Origin: Mycosarcoma maydis
Lineage: Eukaryota > Basidiomycota > Ustilaginomycetes > Ustilaginales
Length of the DNA: 64,000 bases
Assembly (NCBI RefSeq): GCF_000328475.2
Contig: NC_026478.1
Location: 1,798,001-1,862,000, forward strand
Reading direction: 5' to 3'
Below are positions 43,546 to 51,468 of the stretch, piece by piece; position 1 is the first letter of the stretch, and each line of letters starts with the position of its first letter. The notes beneath the pieces were generated by a model that ran no database searches, was not told where the DNA came from, and worked only from the letters and a program-made list of their open reading frames with translations. The position numbers and the translations under genes were made by a program.

Positions 43546-43653
43546 GGTTGTATGGAGTAGTTGGTTAACTTAGGAGATTCTGATCTACCTCTCTTCGGAG
43601 AGCGATACGATTCGACCTTTCTCTTGCCCTGGGTTCGAATCCCAGTACGACCT
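43546..43653 (+). tRNA. tRNA-Gln (anticodon CTG) with a 35-nt intron
   Basis: The acceptor stem GGTTGTA pairs with TACGACC (one G-T wobble), with discriminator T at 43653. The D arm is GAGT-AGTTGGTTA-ACTT. The anticodon stem GGAGA pairs with TCTCT around the loop TTCTGAT, which puts U33 before the anticodon CTG. The T arm is CTGGG-TTCGAAT-CCCAG. The intron at 43584-43618 sits at the canonical position after nucleotide 37; the mature tRNA is 73 nt before CCA. The start GGTNNTAT and end ACGACCT agree with fungal glutamine tRNAs. A T run (43658-43665) ends the gene. An Arg(TCT) reading needs a worse stem and loop and is less likely. Confidence 0.85.
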
Positions 43654-43668
43654 TAATTTTTTTTGCGT
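43654..43668 (+). terminator. RNA polymerase III terminator of the tRNA gene
   Basis: A run of eight or more T residues begins four bases after the 3' end of the tRNA, the normal pol III stop signal. Confidence 0.8.
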
Positions 43669-44312
43669 TTGTTAGCTTTCTATTTCTCCATTGCTGGGCC
43701 AACTTTTCCAATCGTCAATCGTCAATTACGAATCACGAATGTGAGTCACGAGTGTTTTTCGTCCAAGTTAGCGTGACATTCGCAGGAGCAATATGGCAGT
43801 GTTGGACATTTGGACCCTACCTATCACAGCTGCCAGTAAAGCAACTCATGGCGGTTTCGCATGGGGCGACCAAGCCGTCAATCTTGGTCCAGCTAAAAGC
43901 AATCCATCCACGACTGTCTTGACAAAAAGGCGTACAGTCCATACTCATGACTCACAGCAACACGCACACGAATACACGAAAAAGGAAATGCGAGAGGAAG
44001 AAGAGAATTTAATTGAAAGAGAGGGGGGCAAAGGAGATGGGAGCGGGCGCTGGCGTTGGTCTTCGTAGAGTGCTTGAGCAGGTCCCAGAAGGGGCAGAAC
44101 AAAGGCCAACGACATGAGAAACATAGATGGAGGGCTAACCTTTTGAACAAGGGAAACAGTATAAAGCGAGCCCAAGATGATAGGGAGAAATGAGGAAGGA
44201 GAGGATGAAAGTGAAGGCAAGTCATGAGAGGCGACGCAAGTCACACGAGTGGAGGCGAGGGCACGCTTGCTTGACGGTCACCATATCAGACGAGGTATGG
44301 AACCCTTGATCT
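43669..44312. other. Intergenic region between the tRNA and a secreted-protein gene
   Basis: Contains one dispersed motif at about 43727-43741 (TTACGAATCACGAAT) and a purine-rich patch at 43985-44045. No gene is supported. Confidence 0.5.
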
Positions 44313-45734
44313 CTAACCGCGGAACCAAGAAGGACGGGGCGTTTCCCGTTGAGCCTGTACAACAAAGTCACGGACACTTTGGTGCTGTTCCAAGTAATCG
44401 CGCAGATGCGATGGTAGACCCCAAAAGACCACGGGTTCTGCATGATCACCCATCTGGAAGAGGGTCTGACCGTGCTGAGAGCGCACAACATGAATGGTTG
44501 CTGAAGGGAAGCTGGGATGAAAGTAGGCGTTGTTCAGATCGTAGATATGATTTCCCACCAAAACACCGTAATTTCTTGCTTCAGCTTCTGGCACTGAGTG
44601 GGTCGCAACATTTTCGATGCGGGGGCTCATTCTTCGCAGTCCGGCTCGTACTTCGGAGGGGAGTTGCCTCCATTTCATGGACTGGAGGATTTGAGTTCCA
44701 TCTTCGCTCACGATCTGGAAGCGATATTTGCCACGAATGCGAACCAAGACGATCTTCTTGCCCGGATACAGGACGGTGCGCAATTGCTGGTGGTAAGGCC
44801 ATGCTCTCTTGTGCATCAAAGGATGAGTGGACTCTTGGTCCTCTGTACGCACAGGCAGTCGATCCGTCGCTGACATGGTATCCACCTCGTTAGAACCGAC
44901 AGATTCACGGCGCTTTTCGAGCTGGAGTGGCGTGGATGACCTCTTGCGCACGTGAGGAATGGCTGCCGCCCATGCAGGCATCGTCTCTGAATATTGCGCT
45001 GTCCATCGGAGGTATCGTTGCAAGTGTTCGGGGAGCTTTTCGTATGTGGCCCACTTCTCCGTCGGGCGCCCAAGCAGGTCTCTTGTATGGTACTGGAATT
45101 CGTACCGACTGTATTTGCCATTCACGCTCTTGACCGAGATCGTCTGCGGCCCTCGACCACGCTGGTAGTATATACCTCTCTGGTCCATGATGTTTTCGCC
45201 AATGTCAGGTCGGAAATTGACACCATCCACTCTCCAGCCATTTGCTTGGAGCTGTTTGAAACCCGGGAACGCATTTCTGACCGACTTTTTGTCTTCAGCC
45301 GACAATTCTTCGTATGTGCTTTCAACGACGGGGATGTTTACCCGAGGATCGTAACGGGTGACCTTAACGGTTTGAGAGTTTGGGCGGCGGTACACCTTCC
45401 ATCCTTCGCCTGGATAGTGGATCGAGGGGTGTTCGCTATACTGTGGCTGAGAGTCCCAAGACGAGTAGCCTCCAGCTCTTCTGTGCAACGTAGGCAGAGG
45501 AGCATGGAGAAGCGTGTCATCTAGGACCGTAGCGTGCATGGCAGAGTCGCCGGGTCGGGAGGAAGACGCCGAGTGATCGCGAGAGCCCACCGCGAGCGCG
45601 TTCTTGGATGCAGGCTCAATCTCATCGCCGACAACAGGAGCGGCAGAAGTGATACCAAAGAGCAAGACGGAGGCAAATAAGCCAGCAAGGAGCCACGAAG
45701 GCTGACGCCCGCTGCGACGCCCAGTCAAGTGCAT
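44313..45734 (-). CDS. Secreted protein with two related domains and dibasic sites (candidate effector)
   Basis: 473 aa from the ATG at 45734. The first residues (MHLTGRRSGRQPSWLLAGLF, then ASVLLFGITSAAP) form a signal peptide with likely cleavage after SAA or SAAP. A propeptide-like segment ends in PLPTLHRR near residue 86. Two related domains follow, each starting after a dibasic site (LHRR-AGGYSSW and MHKR-AWPYHQ) with YPG a few residues in. Each holds two basic beta-like subrepeats ending in a Leu-Pro helix (EKLPEHLQRYL; RQLPSEVRAGL; WGLPSHLRDYL). Further dibasic sites (HVRKR, LEKRR) lie between the domains. I know no family for it. A possible 5' UTR intron (gtaagt...accag) lies at 45764-45873. 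Secretion, Kex2-type sites and lack of known domains make it a candidate effector; that is inference. Confidence 0.8.
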   Translation of the reverse strand: MHLTGRRSGRQPSWLLAGLFASVLLFGITSAAPVVGDEIEPASKNALAVGSRDHSASSSRPGDSAMHATVLDDTLLHAPLPTLHRRAGGYSSWDSQPQYSEHPSIHYPGEGWKVYRRPNSQTVKVTRYDPRVNIPVVESTYEELSAEDKKSVRNAFPGFKQLQANGWRVDGVNFRPDIGENIMDQRGIYYQRGRGPQTISVKSVNGKYSRYEFQYHTRDLLGRPTEKWATYEKLPEHLQRYLRWTAQYSETMPAWAAAIPHVRKRSSTPLQLEKRRESVGSNEVDTMSATDRLPVRTEDQESTHPLMHKRAWPYHQQLRTVLYPGKKIVLVRIRGKYRFQIVSEDGTQILQSMKWRQLPSEVRAGLRRMSPRIENVATHSVPEAEARNYGVLVGNHIYDLNNAYFHPSFPSATIHVVRSQHGQTLFQMGDHAEPVVFWGLPSHLRDYLEQHQSVRDFVVQAQRETPRPSWFRG

Positions 45735-46670
45735 ATTGGTCGAGAAATGGCCAGATCTCGTGTCTGGTAAGAAATCTGTCACATCAATCAGCGAAAGGTA
45801 CAGAAGGTTTGATGTAAGATCGGTTGAATCAACTGGTTCGAGATAGTCCGTTAAAAGACTTAGGAAAACTTACTGTCTCTGATGAAGAGATCTTTGATTC
45901 GTTATTCGTAGCCTTATTCGTGATTGTTGAGAGTGTACGAGGGAGAGGGGGCAAACGGGCACTCGATCCCACCCGCTCTATATACGAGGCAACAGCAACC
46001 CTGCTCGAGCGACTTGAAAGCCACTCTCCTCCAACGACAGGGAGCACAAACTGCAGAACCGGACTGTCTTTGCTTGGTGGGTCTCGCTCGTCCTAGATAA
46101 ATGAAACCTGCATGACACCGCCCCTGATTGCAATGTACTGAGCTTCAATAGTGAGCCCGTTCAGCTCTGACAACGCTCTTAGAGATTGTCCACGCAAGAA
46201 GAACCTTGACTACAGCCCGAACCGGTCATATGAAGGCAGTGGGAAGTGTCAGATGTAAACGAGCAGTTGAATGTGGATGAAAATGTCCGTGACCAAGCGT
46301 AGAGCTTGTGGCGTTTTGGTTGTAAGCCTGAGCTCTTCGTTGCGGATTCGAGAGAAAAATTCTTGTATAAGTTACACTGTAACTAGTGTCAGGAGACCCA
46401 CGGCAGCTGCTGCCATCACACGAAAATGTGCTAACGGAACTAATCACGATTCACGATTGTCTGAGGTGGGGGTCTAGTTGGTGCCGCAAAGTCATCTCGA
46501 AATTGATCGTCCCACCATGTATCTCAGCAAACCACCTCTTCCTAGCAATATGCAAGCCACGTGATTTTTTCACGACTTAGATTGATGAACGAGGCAAAAA
46601 ACGAACGCACATTGGATAGACAAGTGGGTCGATCTACGTTGGTCAGACTGCATTGGGCTTGGAGTGTGCT
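45735..46670. other. Spacer upstream of the first secreted-protein gene
   Basis: Lies within duplication copy A. It holds the likely promoter and 5' UTR of the two-domain secreted-protein gene. Dispersed motifs occur at about 45911-45940 (TTCGTAGCCTTATTCGTGAT) and 46442-46460. No gene is supported. Confidence 0.6.
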
Positions 46671-46763
46671 GATCTCAAACACGAATGGCTGGAAATGGTA
46701 GGCTGCGCACTTGTTTGCGACTGGTACCCAGCCGAGACGGATGGCGTGCAGCAGCGGACTGAG
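46671..46763 (-). pseudogene. Decayed C-terminal fragment of the V-ATPase subunit a gene
   Basis: Thirty codons read LSPLLHAIRLGWVPVANKCA and then AYHFQPFVFE. They align with the VPH1 end LSSLLHAIRLAWVEFGSKFY and QAGGYQFEPLKF. Two codons are missing and the stop codon is replaced by sense sequence. The VPH1-like sequence continues into the 3' flank on the left. On the right it stops abruptly at the 3' end of the truncated secreted-protein gene, which marks a duplication breakpoint between about 46763 and 46774. Confidence 0.88.
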
Positions 46764-46764
46764 A

Positions 46765-47658
46765 CTAATCTCGGGCTCTCTTGTGCAACGTAGGCAGAGG
46801 GTTACGGTGAAGGACGTCATAAAGGACTGGAGCGCCTTGCTCTGCCGCCTTCTTGGCCTTGCTCGTCAGCAAAGCCAAGTCGAAACGAGAGCTTGGCTGT
46901 CTACTGAGCTTGATCGTGGCTCTGGAGTCCGTGGCGGTGCTTGCTGGCGCTTCAGGCTGCGAATGCCTCCATGATTTCTGCGTCAGACGGTCTGTCTCCT
47001 GGTCAGGACTACTGGCGGCTTGGAACTCCAGAGCTTTCAGCCGAGCCGCTTCCGAGATCTTGCGCGCTTGCTCTTGTTCTTGCATCAATCTGGCAATAGA
47101 AGCAGCTGAGGGATGCTCGTTATATATCTTGCTCTCATCCTTTGCCAGCTTGAAGACAGGCTTGAATTCCATCTCGCCAGACTTTTGTCCAAGCTTGGAA
47201 AGCCTTCTGGCCTCAGCTTTCTGCTGTGCGTTTTGCTGATTGCGCCACTTTCTGAATTCGGCGCTGAACATGTTTGATTGCCAGATGTTGTAGTATCTCC
47301 TGGCAAACTTACGTTTCAGGACGGCAAAGCGCCTCCTGAGAGACAAAGAAGAAGCACGGAAGGCTGTCTGGAATCGTTGAGGCTCTTGAACCCTTGAAGC
47401 AGTCGAAGCAAAGTTCGGAGGGGTCTGATGAGATGCGGATCCGCCGCTCGAAGCGTCGTGCACAGCAGGGTCGTGTAGTCGGAAGGAGGGCGCCGAGGGA
47501 TTGTGAGGGTCCGTTGCAAGCTCGTCGTCGGATGCAAGCTGAATCTCGTTGTCTCTAATCGGAGCAGCAGAAGAGATGGCAAAGAACAAGACATAGACCA
47601 GGACACCAACAAGCAGCCACGAACGCAGACGTCCAGTAAGCCGCCCAGTGAAATGCAT
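46765..47658 (-). CDS. Secreted protein, truncated paralog of the two-domain candidate effector
   Basis: 297 aa from the ATG at 47658. The signal peptide region (MHFTGRLTGRLRSWLLVGVL, then VYVLFFAISSAAP) is clearly homologous to that of the gene at 44313-45734, and so is the next acidic segment ending near DPAVHDAS. A basic, Gln/Lys/Arg-rich region of about 200 residues without counterpart in the paralog follows (FAVLKRKFARRYYNIW; QEQEQARKISEAARLKALEF). The last residues NPLPTLHKRARD match the propeptide end of the paralog (APLPTLHRRAGG). The stop falls exactly at the junction with the VPH1 fragment, so the two-domain mature part is absent. It may be a functional basic secreted protein or a decaying remnant. 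Confidence 0.72.
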   Translation of the reverse strand: MHFTGRLTGRLRSWLLVGVLVYVLFFAISSAAPIRDNEIQLASDDELATDPHNPSAPSFRLHDPAVHDASSGGSASHQTPPNFASTASRVQEPQRFQTAFRASSLSLRRRFAVLKRKFARRYYNIWQSNMFSAEFRKWRNQQNAQQKAEARRLSKLGQKSGEMEFKPVFKLAKDESKIYNEHPSAASIARLMQEQEQARKISEAARLKALEFQAASSPDQETDRLTQKSWRHSQPEAPASTATDSRATIKLSRQPSSRFDLALLTSKAKKAAEQGAPVLYDVLHRNPLPTLHKRARD

Positions 47659-48305
47659 CTGGCCGAGAAATCGACAAGCTCGGGTGAAAGAATGTGCTAC
47701 GATAATGAGCAACAGAACACGTCGATGTGAATCCACGGCCTACAAAACTTTCACAAGTTGGTCTGAGCAAAATCGTTCAACTTACAATTTGCTGTTGAAG
47801 AGGTTTGCGATGTTTACTCGTAACGATGTTGTCGTGTAAGAGAAAGGAGTGCAAACAAGCACTTTTGTCCAACCCAACGGCGACACTTGCCAGCGACCTT
47901 GCGATCACCCTCAACAGAGGCAATCACGAATGCAGAACCAACGGGCGGGACAGGGTTGCATTTGCCTCGCGCGACTCACTTGATTCTACAATGGTTCGAG
48001 AAACAAAGTCATCGCGGACTCGATTGTCCCACCTTGAATCCCAGCAAATCACCTCATCCTAGCAACATGCAAACAATGCAACACACAGGTAAATTTTCCA
48101 CAACTTTAATTTATGAACTAGGCCAAAGACGAACGGACGTTGCATACACAAAATGAAGATCTACGGCAGTCAAATCCGACGGGGCTCGAGCGACCCATCG
48201 GCCGATCTAGAACTTGAGAGGCTCGAATTGGTAGCCGCCTGCCTGGTAGAACTTGCTTCCGAATTCGACCCAGGCGAGGCGAATAGCATGCAGCAGCGAA
48301 CTGAG
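46774..48305 (-). repeat. Tandem segmental duplication, copy B
   Basis: Copy B runs from the last codons of the functional VPH1 gene (48207-48305) through the spacer and the truncated secreted-protein gene to the PLPTLHKRA codons at 46774. It is longer than copy A mainly because of the extra coding block of about 200 codons in the truncated secreted-protein gene. Confidence 0.82.
47659..48206. other. Spacer between VPH1 and the truncated secreted-protein gene
   Basis: Lies within duplication copy B. A donor-like GTAAGTT at 47785 (minus strand) matches the position of the leader donor in copy A, but the acceptor used is unclear. No other gene is seen. Confidence 0.55.
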
Positions 48306-50774
48306 GCCCTCCATGCAGCACAAAATGGCGATGGAGAGACAGAACCAGAGACCGAACGCGAGAACGGTGGCAATGGCGCCCGTGACACCCGTCATGCCAA
48401 AGACATTCTGGATGGTCATGGTCCACAACACCTCGGAAAGCTGAGCATGGGCGAGCGACAGCGCCCAGAGTCGCAAATACGAAGCCGTGTTGGAAATGCA
48501 TCCGAGGCAGAACTCGATCGTGTGAATGACCTGATGAATGACGACCTCACCAATGTTGAACTCGTGCTCCTCCTCCATTTCGCCGTCGCCGTGACTGCCG
48601 CCGTTGCCGTTGCCGTTGCTCTGGGTTTGAGCCAGACGGCTCGTCTCGTCGGCATCTTCCTCGTCGTCTTCGTCACCACCGAGACGCGAGCCGTCACCGT
48701 GACCGATGGCGCGGTACCCTTGGCCCTTGGTCTTCTGGTGCTCCTTCCACTCAATGTATGGGGTGACGATGAGCATCCAAGGCACACAGATGAAGGCGAT
48801 GAGCAGTAGCACCGTCTGGACAAATGCTTGACCCGAGTAGAGCTCAGTTTTGGGATCGACATCGCCGGGCTTGAGGAACATGTAGATGAGCATGTTGAGC
48901 AAGCCAGGCGGGTTGTTGCGGAAGACGGTGCCGTTGGCATCGGTCTCGTACCAGTCAATAGACCATTTGTATACAATGGCAAAGACGAGGTAGCCAAAGA
49001 GTGACTGCATGAACAGCATCTGAGGCACGATCTCGGACCAGATCTTCCACTTCTGACCAAAGCGGATGAAGTTGGGCACGTTGAGAAGAATGGCGAGCGT
49101 CATGTGGAAGACACCGAGGATGACCGACATCTTCATCTTGAGTGAGTTGGTGAAGACGAGCGCGTTATCTGCACCGTGCCAGGTGGGGTCGATGCCGATA
49201 GCGTAGACGTTGCCGTTGGACACAGCCTCAATGGTGCCGTTTTGGTGAGGCCAGTCCCAGCCGGTGTGGAAGAGGTGCATGCTCTTGCTTCCGATATCGT
49301 TGTAAAGAAAACCGGTAAACATGGAGAAAACGCCCATGAGCAGCATCATGTAGCGACCGTAGAAGAACATGGTGAAGATCTCGTTGTCAACCTTGGCGAG
49401 CTTGCGCTCAAAGACGCACATGGTGAGCGCTGCCAGCGTCATGAGGAAGGCGTGGAAGACATCGCCAAACATGACGGCGAACAAGAACGGGAGGAGGATG
49501 AGGTTGAACAGACCAGGGTTCACTTCCTTGTACTTGGCAATGCCGTAGCTGTCACCGACGGACTGGATTGCCTCGGTGTACTTGTTGGAACGCTGGAAGG
49601 TGGGCGGCATCTTGTTAGTACGAAGCTCTTGCAGCACAGCAGGGGCACTTGTGCCGGCGTTCTCATTAGCGCGACGAAGAGCAAGCTGGATCTGTCCGAG
49701 GTCGCTGGATGGGCACCAACCTTCAGCGACAAGCGTCTTGCGTCGGTTGTCGAAGAGGAACATGTTGAGCGTCGAGTAGATGAGCTTCTCCTTGCGAACG
49801 ACGTCCTCCCAACCGCTGAGCACCTCAGCGATCTTGACGAGTTCGGTGCGGCGGGTGGCGCTTGTTGAGTAAAGGACGTTGTTGAGGTCCTCGATACGGC
49901 TGAGAACCTCGCGAAGGCTCTCCTCGCGACGATCAGCATTGCTGTCGATCGGGTAGAGCGTACCGCCCATACTCTCGCTGATCTTGCGAATCTTGGCGAG
50001 TAGCTCAGAACCGTGAGCAAAAATGATGAAAACATTTTTGCGGACAGGCTCCTCTTTGGTGGGGTCGTCGAAAGCCTCGTCGATCTCGGCGTAGTTCATG
50101 TAGAGGTTACCGCGAAGAACACGCCAGAGAATGCGTTCAAAGATTGCCATCTTGCTGCGGTCGATGGTGCCGGCGACGAACTCGAGATCAAAAGTGCCGT
50201 ACCCGCTATCTTCGCCTCGCGAGCTGTTGAAAGCGTGGGACTCAACATCGTCGAGGAGAGGCGCATTGGCATCGTCGAGAGAAACTCGGTTGGCGTCCTG
50301 TCGACCCTCTGCTTGATCAAAGAAGACAGCGGTCTCGCGAAGAACATGCTTAGCCTCCTCGAGTTCCTGCAAACGCTTCTGCAGCGTCTCGTAGGAGCCA
50401 TTCATTTGGCCGAGTCGCTCCTCATGCTCGCGTAACTTGACTGAGAGCTCGTCCATGAGCTGATGACCGCGACGACCATCAGACCCCGAGCCGAGGCTGA
50501 TGAAGGGAAGCGCACTTTCGAGTGGCCGAACGGGCACACCTTCCTTGTCCATCTGAGCATAGAGGAAGCGGATACGCCTCTCCATCTCATCGAGCCGCCT
50601 GATGTCGGTGACAAAGGAGCGCTGGAAAGGCGAGATATCTGGGTTGAGATCCTTGAACATAACATTTCCCAGCTCTCCGAGTTCCTGAACAGTAGCGTGC
50701 GCAGTCTCGGAAGGAATGTAGAGCTGGATCAGCGACATGGTCGCCGACCTGAACAGACTCTCCTCCTCTGGCAT
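48207..50774 (-). CDS. VPH1: V-type ATPase subunit a (V0 sector)
   Basis: Single exon of 855 aa. The start MPEEESLFRSATMSLIQLYI and the following ELGELGNVMFKDLNPDISPF are typical of the cytosolic N-terminal half, which carries coiled coils. The C-terminal half has about eight membrane segments. The conserved helix with the proton-path arginine is visible in SNTASYLRLWALSLAHAQLS. The acidic loop DEDDEEDADETSRLA lies between membrane segments. Subunit a links V0 to the V1 stator and forms the proton half-channels of the vacuolar/Golgi proton pump. Whether this is the vacuolar (Vph1) or Golgi (Stv1) form is not decided; most filamentous fungi have one. Its 3' end was duplicated to 46.7 kb. Confidence 0.97.
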   Translation of the reverse strand: MPEEESLFRSATMSLIQLYIPSETAHATVQELGELGNVMFKDLNPDISPFQRSFVTDIRRLDEMERRIRFLYAQMDKEGVPVRPLESALPFISLGSGSDGRRGHQLMDELSVKLREHEERLGQMNGSYETLQKRLQELEEAKHVLRETAVFFDQAEGRQDANRVSLDDANAPLLDDVESHAFNSSRGEDSGYGTFDLEFVAGTIDRSKMAIFERILWRVLRGNLYMNYAEIDEAFDDPTKEEPVRKNVFIIFAHGSELLAKIRKISESMGGTLYPIDSNADRREESLREVLSRIEDLNNVLYSTSATRRTELVKIAEVLSGWEDVVRKEKLIYSTLNMFLFDNRRKTLVAEGWCPSSDLGQIQLALRRANENAGTSAPAVLQELRTNKMPPTFQRSNKYTEAIQSVGDSYGIAKYKEVNPGLFNLILLPFLFAVMFGDVFHAFLMTLAALTMCVFERKLAKVDNEIFTMFFYGRYMMLLMGVFSMFTGFLYNDIGSKSMHLFHTGWDWPHQNGTIEAVSNGNVYAIGIDPTWHGADNALVFTNSLKMKMSVILGVFHMTLAILLNVPNFIRFGQKWKIWSEIVPQMLFMQSLFGYLVFAIVYKWSIDWYETDANGTVFRNNPPGLLNMLIYMFLKPGDVDPKTELYSGQAFVQTVLLLIAFICVPWMLIVTPYIEWKEHQKTKGQGYRAIGHGDGSRLGGDEDDEEDADETSRLAQTQSNGNGNGGSHGDGEMEEEHEFNIGEVVIHQVIHTIEFCLGCISNTASYLRLWALSLAHAQLSEVLWTMTIQNVFGMTGVTGAIATVLAFGLWFCLSIAILCCMEGLSSLLHAIRLAWVEFGSKFYQAGGYQFEPLKF

Positions 50775-51468
50775 GGTGGCTTTGGCTGCGCAGCCGCTCG
50801 CTTACTCTGACAGGGAAAGCCAAGATATGCTGATCGGCAGCAGAAGATGAGACGAGAAGGGATGTGAAGGAATCCAGGTGGATTCCGAGCAAGATTCCGG
50901 TGAGGTAGCAGTTGATGAAGATCAAGTTGATCGATGATGCTTTGCGATTCGTGATTTGCGTTGTGATTTGTGATTGTGTCCGTGCCTGGGCTAAAAGTCA
51001 AGAATTTATTTACAGTCACGCTTCCTTGGCTGGGCGCCTAACAAAGCGATTCACGATTCAGGGGTTAGGCAGCAGAGCCACGAAGGCTTCCGAGGCTAAG
51101 TCGCAGTCATGAGTCGCAGCTCACTCGTGACTGACTGTGCGTGGCTGTTCGCGTGCCACGGATCCGACCTTTGAATTTCACAAAAAAACAAAGCACGAAC
51201 CAACCTACCAAAATTTGACCTTGACCTAACATGCTCTACTATTTCACACCACGCGGGACGGTTGCACAAGCACCAACCTCGAAGCTCACGGGCGCACGTT
51301 TGCACCTCCACCTCAACACCGCCCACAGTCACGAGCCTGTAACTTTACGTCGGAGGACCCTGTGTGGCACCAACTTGACATACCTATGTCAACTACACGC
51401 TACCGTGTAGGTCCTATTCAAATCCAACATTGTCGGCACAAGGATCAAGCGTCGCAACAGTCTCTGTC
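50775..51468. other. Divergent promoter region of VPH1 and the FG-GAP protein gene
   Basis: Dispersed motifs lie at about 50945-50972 (TTCGTGATTTGCGTTGTGAT) and 51048-51059. Some CAGTCATGAGTCGCAG-type relatives are at about 51103-51140. No gene is supported. Confidence 0.55.

Larger units (their letters stand above)
45474..46763 (-). repeat. Tandem segmental duplication, copy A
   Basis: Read on the minus strand, this copy starts with the last 30 codons of VPH1, then VPH1 3' flank, spacer, 5' UTR and the 5' part of a secreted-protein gene up to the PLPTLHRRA codons. Matching landmarks in copy B: GTGCAGCAGCGGACTGAG at 46746-46763 versus 48288-48305; a spacer block at about 46478-46554 versus 48006-48072 (ending in CCTAGCAATATGCAA / CCTAGCAACATGCAA); and AACTTAC at the leader around 45868-45874 versus 47780-47786. 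Identity is patchy, so the duplication is old. Confidence 0.82.

Noticed and set aside
43546..43653. Reading the tRNA as Arg(TCT)
   Set aside because: It needs an anticodon stem with a wobble pair and a variable loop of only three bases. The Gln(CTG) fold has regular arms and matches fungal glutamine tRNA ends.
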